23,040 nt of DNA from a virus. Positions within the stretch are counted from its first letter, which is position 1. Each line of letters opens with the position of its first letter. The notes under the pieces were generated by a model. It did no database searches. It was not told where the DNA came from and saw only the letters and a program-made list of their open reading frames with translations. The DNA lies in the IMG/VR virus record IMGVR_UViG_3300036835_000259, positions 1 to 23,040 of that record; one strand, 5' to 3'. Of the stretch, positions 16,365 to 22,789 are shown one piece after another. Position numbers and translations under genes: made by a program.

Positions 16365-16430
16365 GTCGATGAGCCTTTGCTTCTCGATGCTGACTGGCGA
16401 TTGCCCTTTGGTCTACGCCGTTGTCGTGTA
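16286..16430 (-). other. Intergenic gap after the tail tube gene
   Basis: This 145-nt stretch is the longest gap in the window. On the transcribed strand it holds, in order, an in-frame TAG five codons after the tail tube stop, a possible 28-codon ORF, a long stable hairpin and the GGAG ribosome site of the gp10-like gene. I see no clear sigma-70 type promoter. Confidence 0.6.
16298..16350 (-). promoter_or_regulatory. Large stable RNA hairpin between tail tube and gp10-like genes
   Basis: Two arms pair perfectly: 16306-16315 (GAGACGAGGG on the plus strand) with 16330-16339, and 16298-16305 (CACACGAC) with 16343-16350. This gives 18 GC-rich base pairs with one 3-nt bulge (16340-16342) and a 14-nt loop. 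No U-tract follows, so it is not a standard intrinsic terminator. It ends three bases before the ribosome site of the next gene. It could reduce or tune expression of the genes after the abundant tail tube protein, or be an RNA processing site. Confidence 0.7.
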
Positions 16431-17078
16431 CTACGGTCCGACTGCGGGGACCTGCTCGAAGATCTCCCCGAACTGGCTCTCGGGTGGCGCGGAGTCGTCC
16501 ACCATGCAGTTCCAGCGGACTGGCAGGCTGACCTGCTCGCCGGTGGACTGAAGTGTGAACCCACTTTCCTGCGCCGCGTGCAGCCCGCGCCGGAAGACCC
16601 ACGCGCGGATGATGAGATCCGGGAACTGGAACAGCACGGCCACCAGCAGTTCCTTGTAGCTCGTCGGGGCGCTCAGCCCCAGGTGCCGCTCGGAAAGCTG
16701 CGGTGCGGTCAACGCCACGTCAACCGGGTCGTCCAACTCCCACGCGAGCGCGAAGGTTTCGAGAGAACCCTCGGCAAGCTGGGTGCCAACCGACATCTCC
16801 CAGTTGGACGGGCGGCGGCGGATGGACGCACGCATCTGATCGACGGTGAAGTCCTCCTCCGCGTTGTTGCGTGTGATGTTGATGCCCGTCTTGGTGAAGC
16901 CGACCTCGATCCAGGGGTCCTGCAAGTCGTACTGCGTCGCCCCACTTGCCAGATCGAGAATGTCGCTGATGTCAGCAGGCCAGTCGGTCCCGGACGGTGC
17001 AACGACGAGACGCCCCGCACCCTGCACGAAGCCTTCCTCGTAGTCCACACCATGACGTGAACGGAAGAATCCTGGCAT
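16431..17078 (-). CDS. Major tail tube protein
   Basis: This 215-aa protein has the size and pattern of siphophage tail tube subunits. These include an N-terminal lead-in (MPGFFRSRHGVDYEEGF), a strand-rich core with DPWIEVGFTKTGINITRN, and the typical block DFTVDQMRASIRRRPSNWEM followed by VGTQLAEGSLETFALAWEL. The tube forms as stacked hexameric rings around the tape measure. The gene has a strong AAGGAGGTG site at 17088-17096, as expected for a very abundant protein. It is followed by the largest gap of the window with a strong hairpin. It precedes the chaperone and tape measure genes, the normal order. The family name is inferred from pattern and context; confidence is good. Confidence 0.8.
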   Translation of the reverse strand: MPGFFRSRHGVDYEEGFVQGAGRLVVAPSGTDWPADISDILDLASGATQYDLQDPWIEVGFTKTGINITRNNAEEDFTVDQMRASIRRRPSNWEMSVGTQLAEGSLETFALAWELDDPVDVALTAPQLSERHLGLSAPTSYKELLVAVLFQFPDLIIRAWVFRRGLHAAQESGFTLQSTGEQVSLPVRWNCMVDDSAPPESQFGEIFEQVPAVGP

Positions 17079-17087
17079 GTTCTAGTT

Positions 17088-17096
17088 CACCTCCTT
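17088..17096 (-). promoter_or_regulatory. Strong ribosome binding site of the tail tube gene
   Basis: AAGGAGGTG lies nine bases before the ATG at 17078, within the short gap after the 89-aa gene's TAA stop. It fits high expression of the tube subunit. Confidence 0.75.
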
Positions 17097-17101
17097 CCTA
17101 C

Positions 17102-17371
17102 TTACTCGGTCATGTCCTCCGGATTGTCATCCGGAGCTTCGGGTGCTTCGTCCGCAGGAGCAGCCGGGATGTCAGCCCCAGCGGCACCGCGTTCCACTGC
17201 TTCGCCGTCCTCACGGAAGACGTACCGCTTGGAGAGGCGTTCGTACTCCTCGTCGCTGAGCGCGACTGGAGCGCCGTTCAGAACGGCTGTGCGGTCGTTG
17301 TCGATCACGACCTTTCCGGACCGCATGCCCTGTTGGACGTTGCCGACCAGAACGTACTGCTTTGCCGCCAT
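17102..17371 (-). CDS. Small protein before the tail tube gene, function unknown
   Basis: This 89-aa protein starts at the ATG at 17371 (MAAKQYVLVGNVQQG). A longer frame could begin at a GTG at 17380, but that codon lies within the Shine-Dalgarno AAGGAGGTG itself (17378-17386), so the ATG is preferred. The first 50 residues look like a small beta domain with a conserved-looking VLNGAPVALSDEEYERLSKRYVF. The rest is an acidic alanine/proline-rich tail (ADIPAAPADEAPEAPDDNP). The position between the probable tail terminator and the tail tube is shared by small connector or assembly proteins in many siphophages. I do not recognise the family. Confidence 0.75.
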   Translation of the reverse strand: MAAKQYVLVGNVQQGMRSGKVVIDNDRTAVLNGAPVALSDEEYERLSKRYVFREDGEAVERGAAGADIPAAPADEAPEAPDDNPEDMTE

Positions 17372-17377
17372 ACTTGA

Positions 17378-17386
17378 CACCTCCTT
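17378..17386 (-). promoter_or_regulatory. Ribosome binding site deciding the 89-aa start
   Basis: AAGGAGGTG is followed by six bases and the ATG at 17371. The alternative GTG start at 17380 overlaps this site and cannot use it. Confidence 0.75.
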
Positions 17387-17390
17387 GCGC

Positions 17391-17993
17391 TCAGTCGTAG
17401 GTCGTCGTGTACGCCTTCACCGCGTACGAGAGGCCGACCGCCTGATACCACATCTTCAGGTCAGTGCGGCCCTTGTTGCGATATGTCCACGGGATTGACG
17501 ACTGACCGCGCGTCGGGTTCGTCAGGCCACTCAGCAGCGCTGCCGTCGTAGGGGTGCTCGACAGCACGTTGTGCGCTGCCGTTGCCATGCGAATAGCACG
17601 TCGATAGACGATCTCCGATCCCTCGTCGGGTGTGGCCGCAGCCAGCGAATGAATCGCCAGCGCTTGCCGGAACACGCTCATGTGATCTTGCCGAGCGCTC
17701 TCCGGGTCCGGAACCATGTCCTCGACAGCGAGGACGACATACGGGTACATCTCCGGTGGCACGTCCTCCATCGTCAGACGGGGGAAGTTGCCAACGTGGT
17801 AGTGATCCGGGGTCACCGGCTCCCACGTCATCGGCACGTACTCCTGACCACGCCGTGCAGCACGCGCCTCGTCCCTTGGAGCCTGCATGTCGTACACCGC
17901 CGCGAGCGCGTCGTTGAGATTGTCAACCAACGCGATCTCGATGGCGTCCAGGAACTCCTCGGCACCAAGCGTATGTTGCAGGATGCGACTCAT
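17391..17993 (-). CDS. Probable tail terminator / tail completion protein
   Basis: This 200-aa protein begins at an ATG overlapping the stop of the 184-aa gene (ATGA). It opens with helical sequence (GAEEFLDAIEIALVDNLNDAL), then DVPPEMYPYVVLAVEDM, then a second helix (VYRRAIRMATAAHNVL), and ends WYQAVGLSYAVKAYTTTY. The combination of an N-terminal helix, a 'YPyVvl' strand, a central 'v.R.a.R...a....l' helix and a C-terminal strand is what tail terminator proteins show. They cap the tube and join it to the head. It lies two genes before the tail tube, the usual place. The similarity is by pattern only; another neck protein is possible. Confidence 0.5.
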   Translation of the reverse strand: MSRILQHTLGAEEFLDAIEIALVDNLNDALAAVYDMQAPRDEARAARRGQEYVPMTWEPVTPDHYHVGNFPRLTMEDVPPEMYPYVVLAVEDMVPDPESARQDHMSVFRQALAIHSLAAATPDEGSEIVYRRAIRMATAAHNVLSSTPTTAALLSGLTNPTRGQSSIPWTYRNKGRTDLKMWYQAVGLSYAVKAYTTTYD

Positions 17994-18544
17994 GCCGCTG
18001 TGGTTGTCGTCGTGTCCGGTGGGCCGTAGACCGGCGGGAAGTCGAACGGATCGGGGGTGTAAAGCGGGGTGCCACCCGATGTCGTCTCCAGCTTGCCCGC
18101 CTGTTGCACGTGTGGAGCAGCGCCAGGCACTTGACTGACTGGCGGCAGGATCGGACCGACCTCGATGGCCAGATCACCGATCTCCTTGGCCAGCCTGTCA
18201 TCCAGCTTGCGCAAGTCCTCGGAGCGATCAGCCGCGTAGCTGACCTGCTCTGTCGTTCCTGCGGCCTGACTGACAACCTGCTTGGACCAGTAGTCGATCC
18301 CCGGACCGATCAACTGCCTTGCCAGGAGCTTCCCGGCGTACTGCTTCACGGTCGGAGCCAGGCCATCCTGGTCCAGATCGTCCGTGGGAATGCCCCACAG
18401 ACTCCACACGACAACATCCTTGCGCCGCCCGATCCCCTCCGCACCGAACAGCGGACTTGTCGCTAGCGCATCGAACGTCTCGGGAAGCTCGTCCCGAGCG
18501 TATCGTTCGAGTTCGTCCACTGGGATGTAGGCAGGATCAGGCAT
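17990..18544 (-). CDS. Probable head-tail connector (adaptor-type) protein
   Basis: This 184-aa protein is mostly helical in its first 135 residues (VDELERYARDELPETFDAL, later VKQYAGKLLARQLIGPGIDYW and LRKLDDRLAKEIGDLAIEV). It then has a proline/glycine/threonine-rich tail ending in five threonines and two alanines. Small helical adaptors that sit under the portal have this make-up and this position, between the capsid gene and the tail terminator. The start has only a weak ribosome site (CCGAG), 9 nt after the preceding TAG. This junction is almost identical to the one before the tail-hub gene. I do not see a diagnostic motif, so the specific connector type is not settled. Confidence 0.5.
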   Translation of the reverse strand: MPDPAYIPVDELERYARDELPETFDALATSPLFGAEGIGRRKDVVVWSLWGIPTDDLDQDGLAPTVKQYAGKLLARQLIGPGIDYWSKQVVSQAAGTTEQVSYAADRSEDLRKLDDRLAKEIGDLAIEVGPILPPVSQVPGAAPHVQQAGKLETTSGGTPLYTPDPFDFPPVYGPPDTTTTTAA

Positions 18545-18553
18545 CTCGGATGT

Positions 18554-19306
18554 CTACTCGGTTGTCGTGGACGAGCCGCCGCTCGCCCCGGTGTCCCCGC
18601 CGCCGTTGCCGCTGCGCGGCCGACGTGAGCGCCGCGTGCGCGGGCTGTTGGTGACCTTGCCACCGGAGCCGCCGCCGCCGCTCTCCTCCTCGGCGGCACG
18701 CGAGCCGTAGGGGATCTGCGGATCGCCGGTGCCGGTGACGCCCTCGCCGGGGACGACCGGGCCGTCGTCGGGTGTCTCGCGGGTTGACAGCGCCCGGACG
18801 GCCTTGTCCTGGTCCTGGTCCTCCTCCGCGACCGGCTCGCCGCCGACGTTGCCCTCCTGGCGGTCCACGGTGTTCTCGCCGTAGCCGATGTTCCAGGTGG
18901 CGATGCGCGGGCGGTTGTCATGGGACTTCTCCCACTCCACGATCCGCGTCACCGCCGCCGACGGCAGCACCTTCATGGCAGCGAGGATGTCGTCCTCCTC
19001 CATGTCCTCGAAGCCCGCGAAGGGCAGTCCGAGGCGGGCCTGCTCGTTGAGCGTCGGCTCGTCCGAGACGGGTTCGAGCTTCTTGGACAGCGCGACGTAC
19101 AGCGAGTTGTCTTCGTCGCCGCTCTCCAGCGCCTCCACCCAGTCCGGGTTCATGTCGCTGGCGGGGATCACCTCGTCACGGAAGAACGTCTCTCCGTTGC
19201 CGTTCTGCCAGCCCAGGCCCTCGCCTGTGATCGGGTGCGTGATCTTGCGCACGCCCTTGTGGACGGTGAGTTCGTCCACCAGCACCTTGTAACCCTGATT
19301 GGCCAT
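18554..19306 (-). CDS. Head-associated protein with acidic body and basic Gly-rich tail
   Basis: This 250-aa protein follows the major capsid gene by 17 nt with a good GGGAGGTG site. Residues 1-150 look folded: VLVDELTVHKGVRKITHPITG, an acidic region, then MEEDDILAAMKVLPSAAVTRIVEWEKSHDNRP (quoted in parts: ILAAMKVLPSAAV, RIVEWEKSHDNRP). From about 150 the sequence becomes low complexity: acidic (AEEDQDQDKAV), then glycine/serine-rich and strongly basic (RTRRSRRPRSGNGG), and ends in a Ser/Thr tail. That last part has a markedly higher GC content than its neighbours. Many actinophages carry such a gene after the capsid gene, possibly a head-to-tail joining or capsid-interior protein. I do not recognise a named family. 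Confidence 0.7.
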   Translation of the reverse strand: MANQGYKVLVDELTVHKGVRKITHPITGEGLGWQNGNGETFFRDEVIPASDMNPDWVEALESGDEDNSLYVALSKKLEPVSDEPTLNEQARLGLPFAGFEDMEEDDILAAMKVLPSAAVTRIVEWEKSHDNRPRIATWNIGYGENTVDRQEGNVGGEPVAEEDQDQDKAVRALSTRETPDDGPVVPGEGVTGTGDPQIPYGSRAAEEESGGGGSGGKVTNSPRTRRSRRPRSGNGGGDTGASGGSSTTTE

Positions 19307-19323
19307 TCAGTTCACCTCCCTTC

Positions 19324-20385
19324 TCAGCGCACGTCGGCGTACAGGAACGCCTCGGGCACCTTGAGACGCACCATGCGTCGGCTGGCCTGCCGCAGCAGTC
19401 GGGTGTAGACGCCCTCGCCCTTCAGGATGATCTCGGACTGCGGTCCGGGCAGGAACGTCGTCGTGTCGATGCCGGTCTTGATCTCGACCGGGCCGTTCAG
19501 CGTCTCCGCGATGTTGCCGTAGCCGGGGATGCTGTACGCGGTGGTGATGAGGATGTTGCCGACCGGCAGGTAGCGCGTGTGGTCCTGCGGGCGACGGCTC
19601 GCGCCGACGCTCTCCTCTCGGTACGCCTCGTTCGTCGGAACGAACGTCACCCCGGTTGGCAGGAGCTTGTTCACGTCTTCGAGGGTCGGCATGAACGGCT
19701 GCCCCGGCTCCACGTTGAAGTAGAGCGGGAGCTTCTGGTTCGTGAGCAGCAGTTCGATGTCGTCGTCGCTGATGTGAACCATCAGCCCCGGCGACCCTGC
19801 ATCGGTGCTGACCTGCTTGAGCCAGACCTTCAGGTCGTTGATCGGATCGGAGTTGACGAGATCCGTCCACGGCACCGTCGCTGACGGCTTGTGACCGGCG
19901 GCGAACGGGTAGTCGATGACAAGCGCGGTGTCACGCGCCTGGTACTCGATGGTGAGTTGGCCGGAGAACGCCTGCCAGCGCATCCACTCGGTCAGCCGCT
20001 CGTTGCGGCGTTCGAGGATCTGGCCGATCTCCACCAGCCGACGGGCCTCGCGGCCTGCCAGCTTCTCGCCGCCTTGCGTCAGGATCTCCCAACGCCGTGG
20101 CGAGATGCGGTGTGCTTCGTCCAGATAGGCAAGCTCGATGACCTCCTCGCGCTCCTCCCGTCCGGTAATGTCCATCAACGGGATTGACGCTTCGGGGGCA
20201 CGGAACTGGCCGATGCCTGTGGCGTAGCTGTCCTCCACCGACATCTTGACGTACTGGTCGTCCGTCTCGACCATCGGAGCGATCTGCTCTCCGATGAACG
20301 GCAGGAGTTCCATTTCCGTCTCGACCGGGCCGACGATTGCGTCCGTCAGTGTCGCCTGGTCCATGATGTCGTCGATGACTGCCAT
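19324..20385 (-). CDS. Major capsid protein (lambda gpE-like)
   Basis: This 353-aa protein has the length and features of the phage major capsid protein E family. The N-terminal part has LPFIGEQIAPMVETDDQYVKM, followed by a long central region with AHRISPRRWEILTQGGEKL and REARRLVEIGQILERRNERL. The core includes RDTALVIDYPF, DDDIELLLTNQKLPLYFN and VPTNEAYREESVG. The C-terminus carries SIPGYGNIAETLNGPVEIK and LRQASRRMVRLKVPEAFLY. It forms the icosahedral shell on the scaffold. The upstream gene encodes a gpD-type decoration protein, the lambda arrangement, which supports the call. The ribosome site GGGAGGTGG (20395-20403) is strong. Confidence 0.92.
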   Translation of the reverse strand: MAVIDDIMDQATLTDAIVGPVETEMELLPFIGEQIAPMVETDDQYVKMSVEDSYATGIGQFRAPEASIPLMDITGREEREEVIELAYLDEAHRISPRRWEILTQGGEKLAGREARRLVEIGQILERRNERLTEWMRWQAFSGQLTIEYQARDTALVIDYPFAAGHKPSATVPWTDLVNSDPINDLKVWLKQVSTDAGSPGLMVHISDDDIELLLTNQKLPLYFNVEPGQPFMPTLEDVNKLLPTGVTFVPTNEAYREESVGASRRPQDHTRYLPVGNILITTAYSIPGYGNIAETLNGPVEIKTGIDTTTFLPGPQSEIILKGEGVYTRLLRQASRRMVRLKVPEAFLYADVR

Positions 20386-20394
20386 GTTGCTATT

Positions 20395-20403
20395 CCACCT
20401 CCC
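20395..20403 (-). promoter_or_regulatory. Ribosome binding site of the major capsid gene
   Basis: GGGAGGTGG lies nine bases before the ATG at 20385, in the gap after the decoration protein stop. It fixes the start and fits high expression. Confidence 0.75.
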
Positions 20404-20412
20404 TTCTACTTG

Positions 20413-20799
20413 CTAGGAGAACTTGCAGGTCGGGAGCGCCTGCCGGATGAGGGCCTGGTCCGTCGCCCAGCCGACGATGCGGTCGGGCCGGAACCACTGG
20501 CCGTGGTTCCACATCGCTGACGGAAGGTCGCTCTGCGCCGTCTGGTCCGGGAAGACCTCGGTGCGAGCGAGGATGCCCAGCAGCAGGGCAGCGCCATCGG
20601 CGGCGACCCACTTCTGGTACTGGTTGCCGACCTTCTTGAGCGGCGTCCCGGAGATGAGCTTCAGTTCTCCGGTTGTCGGGTCGGGTGACACCGCGCTCGC
20701 GTCGAGCACGATGCTGGGGGCGACATCGACGTTGACTTGGTGACGCAGGATCTCCAGGTCCACGCCCATCGTGCGGGATGTGCGGATGTTCCACGCCAT
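20413..20799 (-). CDS. Head decoration protein (lambda gpD-like)
   Basis: This 128-aa protein matches lambda gpD-type decoration proteins. It shows an N-terminal arm (MAWNIRTSRTMGVDLEIL), a segment LKLISGTPLKKVG leading to the strand-turn block YQKWVAADGAALLLGIL, and a hydrophobic C-terminal half with TDQALIRQALPTCKF. In the family, 'G.pL.k...  dG...a.GiL' is the usual core. Trimers bind the expanded shell at threefold positions and stabilise it against DNA pressure. It lies between scaffold and capsid genes as in lambda. The ribosome site GGGGGAGGTG (20807-20816) lies within the end of the scaffold gene, whose stop is only 2 nt upstream of the ATG. Confidence 0.82.
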   Translation of the reverse strand: MAWNIRTSRTMGVDLEILRHQVNVDVAPSIVLDASAVSPDPTTGELKLISGTPLKKVGNQYQKWVAADGAALLLGILARTEVFPDQTAQSDLPSAMWNHGQWFRPDRIVGWATDQALIRQALPTCKFS

Positions 20800-20801
20800 T
20801 G

Positions 20802-21386
20802 TCAGTCACCTCCCCCAGTGGCGGTCCGGCCGCCGTAGCGCTTGTCACGCGACGGGCGTCCGATGGTGGTGCCGAGCGCGCGGCCCAGCGACTCCTTGTG
20901 CTTCGTGGTCTTCTCCTCGGCCGTCTCACCGGCGTCGTCACCGGAGTTGGCAGGACGACCGTGATCGTCCACCGCGATGCCCTGGTCGGAGAGCGCCATG
21001 GCCAGCTTGCCCTCTTGGGTCTTGGGCAGCAGACCCAGGAAGGTACGCAGCACGTGCGCCGCGCTGACATCTTCCTTGACACGCGCTCCGGTCGCCTCGT
21101 CGCCGGACAGTTCGAGTTCGGCGTCCGACAGGAGCACCGCCCCGACCTCATCGGCGTCAGGCGACAGGAACACGCGCCGGGCATATGCCAGGGCGGCTGG
21201 TGCCTTGTCCCAGCCCATGTCGCTCAGTTCCGTGATCTCGGTTGTCACCCGCGCCTTGCGGTCGAGTGCCTCGGCGTTCTCGGCTCGGGAACGGAGCGGA
21301 TCGACCTCGGAGTCGTGCGCCTGCCGCAGCCGCGCCTTGACATCCTCTGCCAGATCCAATCCGTCGAGATCTTCATTGAATCCCAC
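20802..21386 (-). CDS. Capsid scaffolding protein
   Basis: This 194-aa protein starts at a GTG with AAGGAGGTGTG eight bases upstream. The first 70 residues are highly charged and predicted helical (LAEDVKARLRQAHDSEVDPL, then SRAENAEALDRKARVTTEIT), typical of scaffold coiled coils. The middle has AYARRVFLSPDADEVGAVL and a helix VLRTFLGLLPKTQEGKLAMAL. The C-terminus is Arg/Lys/Gly-rich (IGRPSRDKRYGGRTATGGG); in scaffold proteins a basic C-terminus often docks to the capsid protein. It lies between the protease and the decoration and capsid genes, the expected place. Scaffold proteins have little sequence conservation, so the call rests on position and composition. Confidence 0.72.
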   Translation of the reverse strand: MGFNEDLDGLDLAEDVKARLRQAHDSEVDPLRSRAENAEALDRKARVTTEITELSDMGWDKAPAALAYARRVFLSPDADEVGAVLLSDAELELSGDEATGARVKEDVSAAHVLRTFLGLLPKTQEGKLAMALSDQGIAVDDHGRPANSGDDAGETAEEKTTKHKESLGRALGTTIGRPSRDKRYGGRTATGGGD

Positions 21387-21409
21387 TTGTCACACCTCCT
21401 TCTGTGGTG

Positions 21410-22789
21410 TCAGGCAGGCTGTCGCCTGCGTTGGCGTGCAGCACGAACACGACCTTCGGGCGTGCTCAGGTCGTACATCGGCACGACCGTTGTCGGTTCG
21501 GCTGGCTTGGGCGCGGGAGCCTTGATCGTCTCCCAGGTTGACGACTCCGCGAAGAACACATGCCCTGTCACCGGCTGGTAGAACTGGGCGAGGAACACCG
21601 CCCCGTTCGCCTTGTTCCGGAGCAGCGCACGGCTGTCCAGCGAAGTCTCCTCCACGACAAGGTCCTTGGCAGGTCCCTCACCGAGCAGGTCGCTGAGCGC
21701 GATGCTCAGCTTGTCCACCAGCTTGCCGTGAGACAGGCTGGCGAAGCTCGCCATCGGATCGCCGTGCTCATCGCTGGCGGCGATCATCGCGGTCTTGCCC
21801 TCGATCCAGCGCGCCGACGGAGCGGCCGTGACAGCACCATTGTCGTCCACGCTGTAGGGGACCACGTAGTTGGTCGTCTTGCCCTTGTACGACTCCTCGA
21901 CTTGGGCAAGGTTGGGATCGTTGTGGGTCACATCGACCACGTAGTAGTACGCACGCGGCTGATACGGCCTGGTCGGATCGTCGTGCTGCTCCTCGGGTGG
22001 GTTGAGCACCTGTTCGAGCGAGCGACGGATGTGCTGCGACGACGCGCCTTCGATCCAGATGACCTTCGCGTCGTTGTCATCCGCATTGCTGGGTTCATCG
22101 AAGTTCACGACCTCGAACTCGACGCCCTCCTGATGGAAGGTGTCATCCCCGAAGAAGACCCTGGGGAAGCCCTCCAGCCCTGACATCCACGGATGCTTGG
22201 TCAGGGCGACGTGGTTGAGCGCGCAGGGGAAGTACCTGTCATCCGCCTTGCGCACCCAGTCGAAGAAGATCCCCGACGACACGTTCGGCACGGAACCCCG
22301 CTTGACACGCTGTGCCACGTCCGGCTCTGTGAACCCCATGTCAGCCTGCATGACATGACAGTCCTTGAGGATGTTGCCCTCGCCCAGATCGACATCCTTC
22401 TGGACGATACGCAGGTTACGGATGTAGCCGGTGTTGTTGAGCGCGCTGTCACCCCTGACGAGCTTCTGCGTCTGCGGATCGACCCGATCAGGCTTCGGGT
22501 GACCGTCAGGGATAGTGACATCATCGAACGCCTTGGCGTCGAACGACTTGATGATGTCCTCCAGGGAGACGATCCGGCGCGTGCTGGACGAGCGTCCGGA
22601 CGGAACCACGCTGAACGGGACCTTGGTCTTCTGTCCCGGTGTGATGGCGATGACCCCTTCGCGCAGGATGTCCTTCCACAGATGCGTCGTGTCGCCATCC
22701 TTGACTTCCTCGACCGGAGCGGACGAGGCGAAGTTCAGGACGATGGCGAGCGGATGCAGCGTGCCTTCGGTGTCAGCGACCGCACTCAT
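21410..22789 (-). CDS. Prohead maturation protease
   Basis: This 459-aa protein starts at an ATG overlapping the stop of the upstream gene (ATGA), with GAGGAGG upstream. Residues about 90-200 fit a caudoviral prohead protease: DGHPKPD (H97), GYIRNLRIVQK, then SVPNVSSGIFFDW (S171/S172), followed by CALNHVALTKHPWMSG. The probable catalytic pair is H97 and one of the two serines. Residues about 280-345 carry a second region (PRAYYYVVDVTHNDPN, YVVPYSVDDNGAVTAAP) resembling the 'vrDvy.d..v.... y.vpY..d.dG.V' segment seen in some prohead protease and maturation proteins. The protein is about twice the usual protease length. It would cut scaffold and capsid precursors before DNA packaging. Family assignment is by motif; activity is inferred. 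Confidence 0.72.
   Translation of the reverse strand: MSAVADTEGTLHPLAIVLNFASSAPVEEVKDGDTTHLWKDILREGVIAITPGQKTKVPFSVVPSGRSSSTRRIVSLEDIIKSFDAKAFDDVTIPDGHPKPDRVDPQTQKLVRGDSALNNTGYIRNLRIVQKDVDLGEGNILKDCHVMQADMGFTEPDVAQRVKRGSVPNVSSGIFFDWVRKADDRYFPCALNHVALTKHPWMSGLEGFPRVFFGDDTFHQEGVEFEVVNFDEPSNADDNDAKVIWIEGASSQHIRRSLEQVLNPPEEQHDDPTRPYQPRAYYYVVDVTHNDPNLAQVEESYKGKTTNYVVPYSVDDNGAVTAAPSARWIEGKTAMIAASDEHGDPMASFASLSHGKLVDKLSIALSDLLGEGPAKDLVVEETSLDSRALLRNKANGAVFLAQFYQPVTGHVFFAESSTWETIKAPAPKPAEPTTVVPMYDLSTPEGRVRAARQRRRQPA

Noticed and set aside
20390-21184. 264-codon minus-strand frame across the scaffold and decoration genes
   Set aside because: It is Arg/Pro-rich and lacks a ribosome site; it is an out-of-frame shadow of two genes with strong sites and tight spacing.
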